DNA of 64,000 bases from positions 1-64,000 of the forward strand of contig NW_025220584.1 of assembly GCF_014905175.1 (NCBI RefSeq), read 5' to 3'. The notes under the pieces were generated by a model. It saw only the letters and a program-made list of their open reading frames with translations. It was not told the DNA's origin and did no database searches. This document shows positions 24,816-35,933 of the stretch, in pieces. The number at the start of each line of letters is the position of its first letter. Position 1 is the stretch's first letter. A program made the translations under genes and the position numbers. The DNA is from Aphidius gifuensis. Lineage: Eukaryota > Arthropoda > Insecta > Hymenoptera > Braconidae.

Positions 24816-25486
24816 CGAAATAAAATTTTATTATTGAATCGAAAAAAAAGTAATTATGTTATATTTAATAAAGTTTAAACAACACTTGATTCGCTTATCT
24901 TTTTTTTTTTTTTTAATTCTCAAAGTAGGCTTATAAAACAGTTAGTCATTTATGTCAAATATATTATTTGAAAAAAAATATATAAATCATAGATTATTAT
25001 TAAAAACATCTGTTAACACACTTGTATGAAAATCTACAATAATATTCAAATTTCAACACATTTCAACAAAAAAATAATCTTAATTAATATTTTTTAGTTT
25101 GCTGATTGAGCATGTGTTTTTTTTCTACGACTTGGAGATGACAGTTAATGACAGTACATACTAAAATAAATAATAATAAATAACAACAGAGACAAGGACA
25201 AGCGGCATTGTCGGTAGAAGAGAGAATAGATAAAATTACTGTATAAATTAAACAACAGGTGGCACTGACAGCACTGCAAACAGCTGCAAATAATTTGAAA
25301 TCAAATTTAACTCTTTTTTTTTTATGTCTCTTCCAAAAGGCTAGAGATAAGCCTTCTCCTCACTTCTCCTACTCTTCCTCAAAGCCGGTAGCCCCTTCTC
25401 CCAAAGTAACTTTCACTTTTCGTATCATTTCGTATCATATACAGTTACTAAATTACTATTACTATTAGTTACTATTACTATTACAG
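24816..25486. other. Spacer
   Basis: AT-rich to 25080, then mixed composition with a TTACTATTACTATTAG-type simple repeat near 25445-25490. No coding exon supported. Confidence 0.45.
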
Positions 25487-26790
25487 TTACTATTTATTAT
25501 TTAAAATAAAATTCATGAAAATCGTGAGCACCATGTCACAGTAAATAATTATTATCTATGACATTGCAAAAATTAAAAACATTACGTAATTTAAATCAAT
25601 TTGTGGATAAAAAAAAAAAAAAAAATTACTAATGGGTGTGTGATAAGTTGAGAACCGATGGAAAGTCGCTGAATGGAGAATTTAAAAAGTTTTTTTATTC
25701 CACATTAATATTAGCGTTTGTATACATCTGTGTAATGATAATTTTTTTTTTTTTTAATTTAAAATTTGCGAGTTTGGTAAAATTGCCGGCTTGTAAAATA
25801 GCGCGCGCGCGACTCTCCATGGCGATTGGCGAAGCTGTTTTTCCGGTGGCACTGCAACGTGGCAGTGCATCGTGATCCGTGCTCTTTTTGTCTGAATAAT
25901 TGTGAATAATATTTGTACGTCTTTTATTTTAATATCTATTTTTTATTCAATTTTTTTGTTCACGAAAAAAAAAAAAAAAAAAAAAATTGAGCGATGAACT
26001 TACGGATGATACGTGCCACGCCCCAGTGCCAAGAGTTGTGTGTGTTTCTGTGTGTAGATAAAAGAAACATGTATATATAAAAAAGAAAGTACATGTAAGT
26101 ACATATAAGTACCAACTTGCATCTCTACATACAGCTACTTGCATCTCTACTTGCATCTTTAGTGAGAAGTGACTACGAACAAGCGCTCGTATAATTTTCA
26201 TCGCATTCATTCGCTCATGGACTCCATAAAACTAAACTTGGCTAATTAAAAAAATATATTAAATTATTTACAAAAATTTTCGACGTTTTATATTATTATT
26301 AATAAAACAATTTGTGTACAACGATGAGGTTATTTTTTGTTGATTTAAAAAAAAATAGTGATTATAAAAAACGTGTTAAAAAAAAAAATAGCATATCTAT
26401 GAATCATTGGAGTTTCTATGTGGAACGAATGGAGTTGTGGGGACAAAATTTTTTCGACAGAAAAGTTCGGAGGCTAGCCGTATTTTTCATATTAAACTCA
26501 ATTTTAAACCAATTTGCGCATTCGTAGGAATTTTTTCCGTATTTTTCTCGTGATCCTGAGAAAATTTCCTATAAGAAACCAACAAAAAAATTAAATTGTG
26601 CATGTGATGAACAGTATGCCGGCCAAAAGCAAGCATCATCATTATTAAAAAACGCATCATCAACAACATCATCAGCAAACGCAACACATTAGAAGCCAAG
26701 CTGGAGTAACCTGCACACCACAATCTTATAACACCGCTGTAGCCAATCGTACATACGTCACTCATGCCTGTAAGTTTTTTTTAATCATCC
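25487..26790 (+). repeat. Tandem-duplicated promoter/first-exon block, copy 1
   Basis: Matches 28618-29800 in order: CAGTTACTATTTATTATTTA start, GAACCGATGGAAAGTCG, AATAGCGCGCGCGCGACTC, GTGCATCGTGATCCGTG, AAGTTGTGTGTGTTT, the ATGCCGGCC start region and the GCCNGTAAGTTTT donor. The CpG-rich AATAGCGCGCGCGCG patch, a feature of 5' ends in this otherwise AT-rich sequence, suggests a duplicated promoter plus first exon. Confidence 0.8.
26615..26769 (+). pseudogene. Broken first coding exon, copy 1 (His/Gln-rich start)
   Basis: From ATG 26615: MPAKSKHHHY, an in-frame TAA at 26645-26647, then in the same frame THHQQHHQQTQH and GVTCTPQSYNTAVANRTYVT up to a GTAAGT donor after 26769. The equivalent exon at 29637 has a different lesion. 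The shared frame argues for a once-real coding exon of a His/Gln-rich protein; I do not recognise which. No downstream exon is found here. Confidence 0.5.
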
Positions 26791-26808
26791 CACGGAGAGA
26801 AATTTCCA

Positions 26809-27232
26809 ACAAAAATTGTTGTGATAGCACAATAAAAAGGTGGCCAAACTGAATTCTCGTAGAAATTGTTAAGTTTATAATAATATTTGTTCTCTTTAAC
26901 ATATTTTATTATGTGTTCTACAAAAATTGTTAAACAGCACAACAATTTTTAGTGGACCTACAATTTTTATTATATGTATTATAATTTTTGTTAATCAGAA
27001 AACAAATTTTGTTAGTGGTTGAATAATTTTTATTGAACAGCACAATAATTTTTATGGTCCAGCAATATTGATTTTCTAACAGTTATTGTAGCGCAGTGGA
27101 ATAAATTTTGTTGCGCCAGCATAATAAAATTCGTTGTGCTGTGTTTAACAAAATTTATTTGCTGGTAAAACAGTTTTTGTTAAATTCTCATTTGACCACC
27201 TTTTTGTTGTGCTAGTACAACAATTTTTATTA
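26809..27232. mobile_element. Inverted-repeat (MITE-like) element with reiterated AACAAAAATTGTT palindromes
   Basis: Left end 26809-26856 (AACAAAAATTGTTGTGATAG, then AAAAAGGTGGCCAAACTGA) is the inverted match of the right end 27181-27232 (TTGACCACCTTTTTGTTGTG, then TACAACAATTTTTATT). Between them the palindromic core ACAATTTTTGTT or its complement recurs about every 20-40 bp. No open frame. Absent from the second copy of the surrounding duplication, so it inserted after the duplication or was lost from the other copy. Confidence 0.65.
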
Positions 27233-27351
27233 GGTGCGTTCTTTCGTCAATTTTTTGTTGATGCACCACATGACATTTTACTTGATTCCTTAACTTCTGC
27301 TCAAATGCGGGGTCATGATGCGCCAACAAAAAATTGACGAAAGAACGCACC
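27233..27351. mobile_element. 119-bp TA-flanked MITE (Tc1/mariner-type target)
   Basis: Starts GGTGCGTTCTTTCGTCAATT and ends with its exact inverse (AATTGACGAAAGAACGCACC); arms match over about 28 bp, then again beyond small gaps, so the whole is nearly one hairpin. It is flanked by TA at 27231-27232 and 27352-27353, the target duplication used by Tc1/mariner-class elements. Directly abuts the preceding MITE. Confidence 0.75.
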
Positions 27352-27737
27352 TATTATCATTAAGACACGCATACTATCAAGAACCTGTCAGTATAGTGAA
27401 TATATTTTGGACAGAAGGGCACTGAAAATATTTTTTATAACCATATGGCATATGTAGATGTGCACCCTCTCGGGCCCAAACTATGTTCGACGATGGGATT
27501 TTCTTTCAACCTTAAGATGAAAAAAAAAGAAAGTTTTTTTTTCTAACGAAAATTCTGCTAAATAATTTTACACAGATGAAATATTTCAAAGGGGCGTTTA
27601 CTTCGGCTTAGCACAATAGTCACGTAGGGCTAATATCCAAATTCGGGAGTATAAGAATTCAGGCCCGTAGCACTCCCGCGGTGAGGGACAAAATAAGGGA
27701 CTTATAGTTTCACGGAACTGAATTCACCTAGGTCCCG

Positions 27738-28180
27738 TGGGCCGATGGCAAAAAACTTGCACGGAACCGCATCAGCCAAATACCTGTTATATGGGGAATA
27801 TCCGACTTCAGTGCCGTGGTAGTCCTTTAGAGCCATACCACGTTGCACTTACTCCCTACCGTTCTAATAGACACCCGTCCACAGGTAAGCCAGGTAAAAA
27901 ACACGAATTATAAACTACATTAAAAATAGTAAGCGAGCTAGATTATTTTTTTTTAATGTATTTTAAATATAAAAAAAAAATCCATACCAAAAAAAAAAAA
28001 TTGTCAAAGGGGTTAAATAAATTAAAAATTAAATTGAATTGTAGAGTAATGTGGGGGCTGAGCGTCACTCTGTAATCCCTACCCATACCATTGGGTGCAA
28101 CGTGTTATGGGTCTAGAAGACTACCAAATAACAGGTATTTGGCCGATGCGGTTCTGTGCAAGTTTTTGTCTATCAGCCCA
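27738..28180. mobile_element. Inverted-repeat element with ~85-110 bp arms
   Basis: Left arm 27738-27848 (GCAAAAAACTTGCACGGAAC, CCAAATACCTGTTAT, TAGTCCTTTAGAGCCATA, ACGTTGCAC) pairs with right arm 28095-28180 (GTGCAACGTG, CTACCAAATAACAGGTAT, GGTTCTGTGCAAGTTTTTG) with mismatches and gaps. About 245 bp lie between. It is more GC-rich than its surroundings. Ends and target duplication are not clear; the element may extend further left. Confidence 0.5.
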
Positions 28181-28948
28181 CCATCTATTAGTTTTAATTC
28201 GTAAAAAGCTAGATTTTTTGCTTAGCCGCTAGATATTTTACCTAGCCTCAATTGTAGCCAAACAATCAATATCTACGTCCATTTGAAATAAGGTACTTAT
28301 ATTTTTTAGCTCGTCATTTTATCTTTCTCCTTTCAATCTCGGTGGTTTTTTTTTTTTTTTTTTAATTCCCCACTTGATTATTGACTTGACTATTGGCTAG
28401 GTATTTTCTTACCAAGTCTATTGATAGATTTATTTTAATTTTAGGTATATAAAACATTTATCATTATCTACTTCAAGAGTTGGTATCATAATACATGACG
28501 ATAACTCTTTTTTAACTCAAATTTTAAATTTAACTTTTTTTTTTTTTATTATTTCTTTTCCAAAAGTGAAATTTAATTTTATTATCTTGACAACTGATGT
28601 ATAATTATTATACATATACAGTTACTATTTATTATTTAAAATAAAATTCATGAAAATCGTGAGCATCATATCATTGCAAAAATTAAAAAAGTTACGTAAT
28701 TTGAATCAATTTGTGTGGATAAAAAAAAAATTACTAATGGGTGTGTGAAAAATTGAGAACCGATGGAAAGTCGTTGAATGGAGAATTTAAAAAATTTTTT
28801 TATTCCACATTAATATTAGTGTTTGTGTAATGATCTGTGTATAATGATAATTTTTTTTTTATTCGAAATTCGCAAGGTCGGTAAAATTGCTGGCTTGAAA
28901 AATAGCGCGCGCGCGACTCCCCACTGCGATTGACGAAGCGGTTTTTCT

Positions 28949-29053
28949 ATTCCTTTTCTATTTCTATTCCTTGTCTATTCCTTTTCTATTTCTATTTCTA
29001 TTTCTATTTCTATTTCTATTTCTATTTCTATTTCTATTCCTTTTCTATTCCTT
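28949..29053. repeat. (TTTCTA)n / (TTCCTTTTCTA) microsatellite
   Basis: About nine perfect tandem TATTTC units in the centre, flanked by variant TATTCCTTTTC units. Located in the 5' part of the duplicated first-exon block, copy 2, and missing from copy 1. Confidence 0.9.
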
Positions 29054-29636
29054 GTGTTGTGGTGGCAGCACATCGTGATCCGTGATCTTTTTTGTCTGAA
29101 TAATATTTTATTTAATGTTAAAACTTATAATAAAAAAATATAATAAAAATTTATTATATTTCAGTGGAGAATGGGGATGAACTAACGGATGTTACGTGTC
29201 GCGCCTCTTGGCCTAGCAACACCAGTGCTAAAAGTTGTGTGTGTTTATGTGTGTAGATAATACATGTATACATAAAAAAAGTACATGTAGAGTGAGTGCC
29301 GAGTGGTGTTTGAACTGTAAAGTGTGTAAACTGTCTTTTCAAATTTCATCGTCGTCGCTCATCGACTTGCATCGACTCCCATAAAACATAACTTGGCTAT
29401 GGCTAGTTAAAAAAATATATTAAATTATTTAAAGAAATTTCTAACGTTTAATATTATTATTAACAAAACGGGTTGTGTAAAACAACGATGAGGATAGTTT
29501 TTTTTTTATTTAAAATAAATATAGTGATTATAAAAAACGTCTCTATGTGGAACGATAGGAGTTGTGATGCTAAAATTTTTTAGTTATAAGTTATAAGTAA
29601 TAAAAGTTCGGAGGCTAAATTGTGTTTGTGAGCAGT

Positions 29637-29779
29637 ATGCCGGCCAAATATCATGATCAACAATCGCAGCAGAAACAACTACAGCAACATCATCATCAAG
29701 AACAGCAGCAGCATAATCAGCAAACCCAACATATTTTATAACACCGCTGTAGCCAATCGTGCATACGTCACTCATGCCA
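29637..29779 (+). pseudogene. Broken first coding exon, copy 2 (Gln/His-rich start)
   Basis: From ATG 29637: MPAKYHDQQSQQKQLQQ, HHHQEQQQHNQQTQHI, then a stop. A 35-nt segment present in copy 1 (encoding RSQAGVTCTPQS) is deleted here, shifting the frame; after the deletion the YNTAVANRAYVTHA stretch and the GTAAGT donor are preserved. Copy 2 keeps the longer Gln run without the stop of copy 1, so the two copies carry independent lesions. Confidence 0.5.
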
Positions 29780-30072
29780 GTAAGTTTTCTTTAAACATCA
29801 TATTATCATTAATGAGTATATTGATACGTTAAAATAAATTGATGCTTGCAAATATTATTATTTATCTGACCGAGCCGATGAGGCCAGGTGTAGGACAAAC
29901 TTTTTGTACACGGCACAATTTTTTTTTAACGCGTCATCGAAGCTTCTTTCCGTCCGTGGCCTCGGATAATGACCGGGTTTTTTTGGCAATAATTTCGTCA
30001 TTTCCCAATTACTATTATTAACATTAGCTACATCTATTTTATAACTTGATTAAATATTTTTTTTTTCTAAAT

Positions 30073-30471
30073 TTATTTATCATTATGATTGATTTTAAAA
30101 AATGCTAAAATAATTGCAAAAGCTACCGGCAACGCATGGCAAATTTTGAAGTTAGACTGTGTTAAACGCGTTGCAATAATTATCCCCCCAATAGCCACGT
30201 ATAAGCCTAGACATTTTAAATTCTTTTTAATCTTTCCAAGTATTACAAATATTTTTTCTTTTTTTTCTAAATTGATTTTAACAATTTTAAAAATTATTTC
30301 CATACTAATCTCTACTAGCATTATTATATTTCTTAAGTCGTCGACATTTTGGCTTTCTCCCCACCAATCTCTTTTTTCATTCCCCACTTGATTCTTGGCT
30401 TGACTATCGGCTAGGTATTTTCTTACATAGTCTATTGATAAGTTTATTTTAATTTTATATATATAAAACAT
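30073..30471 (-). CDS. Hypothetical 132-residue open frame
   Basis: Starts MFYIYKIKINLSIDYVRKYL, has a charged middle (DWWGESQNVDDLRNI) and two hydrophobic stretches toward the C-end (CLGLYVAIGGIIIA and ALPVAFAIILAFF). The first 40 codons align with 28345-28465, where the frame is broken. In such AT-rich DNA a frame of this length can arise by chance, and the plus strand is also open for 100 codons here. No family recognised. Confidence 0.25.
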   Translation of the reverse strand: MFYIYKIKINLSIDYVRKYLADSQAKNQVGNEKRDWWGESQNVDDLRNIIMLVEISMEIIFKIVKINLEKKEKIFVILGKIKKNLKCLGLYVAIGGIIIATRLTQSNFKICHALPVAFAIILAFFKINHNDK

Positions 30472-30539
30472 TTATCATTATTATTATCTACGTCAAGCGT
30501 AATCTTTTTTTTTTTATTATTATCACAAAACATGACGAT

Positions 30540-31969
30540 AACGTACAGGCTGTTTTTAAATTCCAACCATCATTCATTACCAAATAATGAAGTATAAGAT
30601 TAAGGGAAAAAAAAATTATTGACTTGGGTTTTTCCATCTAATAAAATAATCATGACAAATGTAATTTTTTTTTTATCATTAGAAAAATAGCAGTTAAGAA
30701 CATCCTCATATATAACATCTATAGATGTATTAATTCTTGGGAAAAAAAAACAATTTGATAACCCTTTTTTTCCTCGTTACTCGGCGGGAGAGAAGAACGA
30801 CGACCTCGAGGATTTTTTTTTTTTTTTTTCGAGTGGTGAGGTAATATAAAAGGAAAACTTGAGTGACGTGTGTTGAATTGGTTTATTCGTACATATATAT
30901 ATTTGATTAGCTAAAACAGACTAAAGTGTGCAGCAAATATCCGAAGAGAACCGAATTTTGCCGAGAATATTCGGTAATCGGTACTAGTCGTTACTTAAAA
31001 GCGCGTACATAGTCCACGTACATGTGGCAATCAAGTTCTTCATTTACGTTTATCAAAAAATTTATTATTATTTTAAAAAATAATATTATTATAACAACAA
31101 TAACACCCAAACGTTATCTTGCTTGTTTTTTTTTTTTTTTTATTAATTAAAAACTGGGTTTTTATAAAAGACTGAATATACATTCAAATAAATTTTGAGT
31201 ATAAAAATATAAAACGTTAATTTTCATTATTAATATATTGACAATATAGTTTGACATTATTTTTTTTTTAATTAAATGAGTAATTAAGTGAGTTAGTTTT
31301 GTTATTTATACTCATGTTTATTTTGGAGCATATGTTAAAAATAATTTTCATTATTAAAATAGATTATTAAAAAGCTTTGAATAGTTTTAAATGCGAGTGA
31401 CATTATTTAATATTGTTGAACGAAAGTGAAATATTTTTTTTAATGATATATTTGTGGTGTAAAAAAGTGAGCAAAATTATCAATTAATCAGGGTTAATTT
31501 TACTTTTTTTTCTCGTGTCAGTACGGCTTATCGCTTACACACATTTTAATAATATTCATGTGTGTTTTTTTTTTAAATGCAATAGTTAAATATTCTCTCG
31601 GTTACTGACTGTATATCCCTTAATTTTCTAACTCACTCTTCGTACTAACTCTCATTACAGCTGAGGTTTACGTAATTTTTTTATAATTAGCAAAAAAGCA
31701 CAGATATAAATTGTTATTTAGTATTTTATTATTTTTTTTATGAAAGATAAACAAAGAGCCCAGAATCATTTAAATTAATCAGTCAATATAACAGTATAAA
31801 TTTTATTCTAAATTGTTGATAGTGAAAGCAAGTGTTTACAATTGGTAAGTCTTTACTCTCATAGTCTCGAAGTCAAATAAGCAAGGCCTTGCCGGTTTTT
31901 AATTGTTAGTAGTGAGTAAATTGTTATTGTATTTATTATTATTCTAATTAATCTTTGCGGCTTCCTAAT
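30540..31969. other. Spacer
   Basis: Poly-T rich. Region 30770-31020 is richer in GC, with a possible promoter or UTR character (for example GGCGGGAGAGAAGAACG), and a GTAAGT follows 31850. No coding exon supported. Confidence 0.4.
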
Positions 31970-32487
31970 GGAGCTAAAATTAGCGCCCGACAGTTCCGCG
32001 CTCACTTAGAGTTAGCGAAATAGAGTATAGTCTAAACATATGAGAAGCGTGTGGATTTTTTTTTTTTGTTTATGGTGTTGTCGTGGCCAAGGGAAATTGT
32101 TTAAAAAAAATTTATATATACCATTATTCAGAGGATGAAAAAAGCTACAAGAAAACCACCATGAACTTGGGGATCTAGAATTAATTATGGTGGAAATCGA
32201 CCGCGCGCCCAGAAAAACGTAGAAATAAAATTGAAAAAGTATTTCTGCGCGGTCGATTCCACCTTTCATACTAATTCTAGATCCCCAAGTTCATGGTGGT
32301 TTTCTTGTAGCTTTTTTCATCCTCTGAATAATGGTATATATAAATTTTTTTTAAACAATTTCCCTCGGCCAAGACAACACCATCAACAAAAAAAAAAAAA
32401 ATCCACGCGCTTCTCATTTGTATAGGCTATACTCTATTTCGCTAACTTTAAGTGGGCGCGGAACTGTCAGGCGCTAGTTTCAGCTCC
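31970..32487. mobile_element. 518-bp near-perfect foldback element
   Basis: Left arm 31970-32210 (GGAGCTAAAATTAGCGCC, TTAGCGAAATAGAGTATAG, CCATTATTCAGAGGATG, AACTTGGGGATCTAGAATTA, ATCGACCGCGCG) is repeated inverted in 32245-32487 with few mismatches; the loop is about 35 bp. No transposase frame; two short open frames on opposite strands are mirror images from the two arms. No clear target duplication is visible at the ends. The high arm identity suggests recent origin or gene conversion between the arms. Confidence 0.75.
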
Positions 32488-32551
32488 ATCGATACCGACG
32501 AGACTTCCAGTCGATACTCTCGGTCTCGGTATCGTTTTATTGACTGAAGAC

Positions 32552-33907
32552 GGCTCCGTGAAGTTGGCGCACAACTTCAACGTAGAAACTTCATATAAGG
32601 CTTAAAAGAAAGCTCTGAATTTGTAGTATTTTGTAGTAAAAAAATTAGAATTTGTAGTTCAGTAATAAAGGGTTAAAAAAAGGGTTAAAAGCAATTTTCT
32701 TCAAAAAATCGACTAAGGACGTTGTATATAGGTCAAAAATATTCGTCAGAATTTGTAGTAATTTGTAGTGAAAAAATTAGAATTTGTAGTTCAATAGTTT
32801 TCTCGGAAAAATCATTTATTTATTAAGGTATTTATAAAACGAGTTTATTAATGGAAAATTATCGTGAAAATTATCAAACTACAAATTATAATTTTTTCAC
32901 TACAAATTGCAGTAAGTCTTTCTGCATTAAAATAATATTACAATTTTCGTTTTCGACAATAAACAAAAAAGTTATGCATTTGTTTATTAATATATCAAAT
33001 TTTAAATGTTAATTAACTTTTTTAATTATTGTTCAAAATCAAAATAAAAATGTCTATTCGATGCAAAGAGACCTGCTGTAATTTGTAGTGAAAAAATTGA
33101 AACTTGTAGTTGAATCTATCGTTCGGAAAAAAATTTTCCCCGGAAGATAGGTTTTTTTTTTTATTTTTTTTTTACTCCAAAATGTTTAAATAAATATAAC
33201 TTTTTTTATTATCAATATAATATTATTCTATAATGTCAGTTAGGTGCAGGAAGGCTTCTAGAAAATTGTAGTCAATAAATTGGAATTAGTAGTTCAATAG
33301 TTTTCCCGGAAAATTAATTTGTTTATTAAGGTATTTATAAACAAGTTTATTTTTCTTGAAAACTGTGAGACTACGAATTTTAATTTTTTTACTACAAATT
33401 GCAGCAGGTTTCCTTGCATTGAATAGACATTTTTTTTTTATTTTAAATAATAAATAAAAAGGTTAATTAATAATTATTATCTGATATATTAATAAACAAA
33501 TGCATAACTTCTTTGTTTATTGTCCAAAATGAAAATTGTAATATTATTTTAATGCAGAAAGACTTACTGCAATTTGTAGTGAAAAAATTATAATTTGTAG
33601 TTTGATAATTTTCACGAAAAATAAACTTGTTTTATAAATACCTTAATAAATAAATTATTTTTCCGGGAAAACTATTGAACTACAAATTCTAATTTTTTCA
33701 CTACAAATTCTGACAAAGATTTTTGACCTATATACAACGTCCTTAGTCGAATTTTTGAAGAAAATTGGTTTTAACCCTTTTTTTAACCCTTTATTTTTGA
33801 ACTACAAATTCTAATTTTATTACTACAAAATACTACAAATTAAGAGCTTTCTTTTAAGCCCTATATGAAGTTTCTACGTTGAAGTTGTGCGCCAACTTCA
33901 CGGAGCC
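32552..33907. mobile_element. 1,356-bp long-TIR foldback element with 9-bp target duplication (Mutator-like, non-autonomous)
   Basis: Begins GGCTCCGTGAAGTTGGCGCA and ends with the inverse GCGCCAACTTCACGGAGCC. Inverted arms extend about 440 bp each (32552-32995 and 33470-33907). The element is bounded by direct repeats ACTGAAGAC at 32543-32551 and 33908-33916. A 9-bp duplication with long terminal inverted repeats is typical of Mutator-like elements. Inside, the motif TTTGTAGT (or ACTACAAA) followed by GAAAAAATT recurs many times in both orientations. No transposase frame is present, so it would need a helper. Confidence 0.85.
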
Positions 33908-33916
33908 ACTGAAGAC

Positions 33917-35542
33917 GATCTCGGTCTCGCGTCTCGCGAAGCCCTATTTATTTAGAATGGTCCTCGATGTAGTGATTTATTTTTAACTTGGTATGATCGA
34001 TTACCAACAAGGTCGTTATTTGTCGACAAGTTGTATATAAAATATATCCAAAGATATCCAGTTGGCTTTTACCCAGAAATAATTTTATATGCTGAGGATT
34101 ATTTGATACAAGTTTAAATGCAAAATTAACTTATCAATATGTATCATTCTTAGAATTAAAAAAAAAAAATTAAATTAAAATTGTGGAAGCTCTCCAGAGT
34201 GTTCAATGTTCATCAGGTGGAATAACATTAAATATATAAATTTTAATCTAAAAAAAATAATATTTGAGGTCAACTGATAATACTTTATGATAAAACGCTT
34301 TTGTGTTATCTTAAAAGAAAAAATTTTTTTTTCATTAAATTATATCTTGTTTTACATTATTCGTTTTATTCATTTTTATTCATTTTTTTTTTTCTAAATA
34401 AAAATGATCTTTGACATTTTCGTTCAAGTCTAGTACAAAGTAGTTTCTTGAAAATAATTTTTTTTTATCCTTTGACAAGTTTAAAAAAAAAAAAAACATC
34501 ACAATGTGAAGAATAATGAATTTTTTATTTTCATTTTTTAGACAGACAGTTAATAAAAAAAGCTCTTTGAAATTTAATTCTTTTATGTTGAATCATAATA
34601 GTAATAAAAAAATATAAAAAATAACAAAAAAAAAAACTAGTGTTCTTATAAAAACATTTTATTGTCGCAATTAACTGTATAGAAAAAAAAAAAAAAAAGA
34701 TATAAATTTTTTACATTGTTTAAAGAAAAAAAAACACTAAAAATTTTGAATATTAATTAATTTTTTTTTTTTTAATTTTAATATATAAAAATTATTTTTA
34801 AGTACCTCGAAATGTCAATGAAAATTAATTATTTTTATTTATTTTAATTAGATTATTCAATTGACGATAAAATTTAAACCATTTAAATTGTCCACCTTAT
34901 TAATTTAATTAATTTTAATTATTTGAAATTTGCGATATTAAATTAGCTACATATTTTTTGTAATATTTTAAACAAAAATTAATTAAATAATTATTTGTAC
35001 CTCTGTGTGTTGATAAATATATATTTATCAAAGTTCAGTGGTGCTTTGAGTCAAGTTTTTAATGGCAAAGTAAGGTCATGTATATATCTTGCTTGTATAC
35101 AAGTAGGATCAAGTCTTTTCAATTTCTACAATCGCTCAGTATGCGTTCAAACATTTCAAACATTGACATAGACGGTTTAAAAAATTTCTCTCTATTGTCA
35201 AATGAATTTACTCCGATATCACACTGGAATTATAAAATTATTATCATAAAATTTTGTGAAATATATTATTATAAAATATAGTTTAAATAAACAATGTCAA
35301 GAAAACAATTTTTATTCTATTTTCAAATAAATCAAACAATAATAAATTCAACAAAAAAAAATATTGATATCGATTTTTGTAGTATCTTAAATTGAAGTTT
35401 TCAAGTTAGTCAGTTGCTTCAACACCACAATCAAAAAAATTCTTTGTCAGTACTAAAACTTTGTATGGAAAATTTCAACAACAATATTAAATTTCATTTT
35501 TTTTTTATAAAATGAAACAAAAATCATATCATATTACGTTAC
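33917..35542. other. Spacer
   Basis: AT-rich with many homopolymers. No exon supported. The 3' exons expected for the SDR fragment on the minus strand were looked for here and not found. Confidence 0.45.
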
Positions 35543-35839
35543 CTAATCTTTGGTTTTTTGCACAGACCAGTATTAACCATATACGGATATATTGTTGTAA
35601 ATTTAACATTTGATTCTCGATTACCCATTAATATACGAACTTCATCATTCAATGCTTCCATCATACCTAAATTCAAATATATATCAAATTATTCATCAAA
35701 ACAAACATTTTATACAAAATTTAATTTACCTCTTACAGCAAATTTTGAGCCACAATAAGGTCACACCGGCCATTGACGAAAAGGCAACAATATGACCATG
35801 ATTATTATTAATCATACTTGGTAAAAATGCTTGATTCAT
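35543..35839 (-). pseudogene. Short-chain dehydrogenase fragment (SDR16C / 17-beta-HSD11-like)
   Basis: Two minus-strand exons. 35839-35730 reads AFLPSMINNNHGHIVAFSSM and, in a different frame, PYCGSKFAVR; 35666-35543 reads GMMEALNDEVRIL, NVKFTTIYPYMVNTGLC, KKPKIR, then a donor. NHGHIVxxSSMAG, YCxSKFAV and IYPYMVNTGLC are the active-site Ser, the YxxxK-type helix and the C-terminal loop of SDR16C retinol/17-beta-hydroxysteroid dehydrogenases. Between SSMAG and PYCGSK about 18-19 nt (a GxxNLV-type piece) are deleted, shifting the frame. The NAD-binding N-terminal half and the C-end are absent; KHK sequence begins 95 nt upstream. Dead fragment. Confidence 0.75.
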
Positions 35840-35933
35840 CTTTAAAAATAAAATAATAAAACAAATAGAATGACTATTTAAAAGACTAATTTTTTGAGCA
35901 ATAGAAAGTGCATTTATATATTTTATAAAATAT

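Larger units (their letters stand above)
28618..29800 (+). repeat. Tandem-duplicated promoter/first-exon block, copy 2
   Basis: Second copy of 25487-26790. It carries a hexanucleotide expansion (28949-29053) where copy 1 has plain sequence, and lacks the transposons that follow copy 1. Downstream sequence at 30355-30490 is also duplicated at 28345-28465 (shared ATTCCCCACTTGATT, GGCTAGGTATTTTCTTAC, ATATAAAACATTTATCATTA), so the duplicated unit is about 1.9 kb or more. Confidence 0.8.

Noticed and set aside
30089..30391. 100-codon frame on the plus strand
   Set aside because: Overlaps an open frame on the other strand; Phe/Ile/Ser-rich composition is as expected from AT-rich noise. The minus-strand frame is slightly better supported by a duplicate, and even that is weak.
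32012..32425. Two related short proteins on opposite strands
   Set aside because: They are mirror translations of the two arms of one foldback element, not genes.
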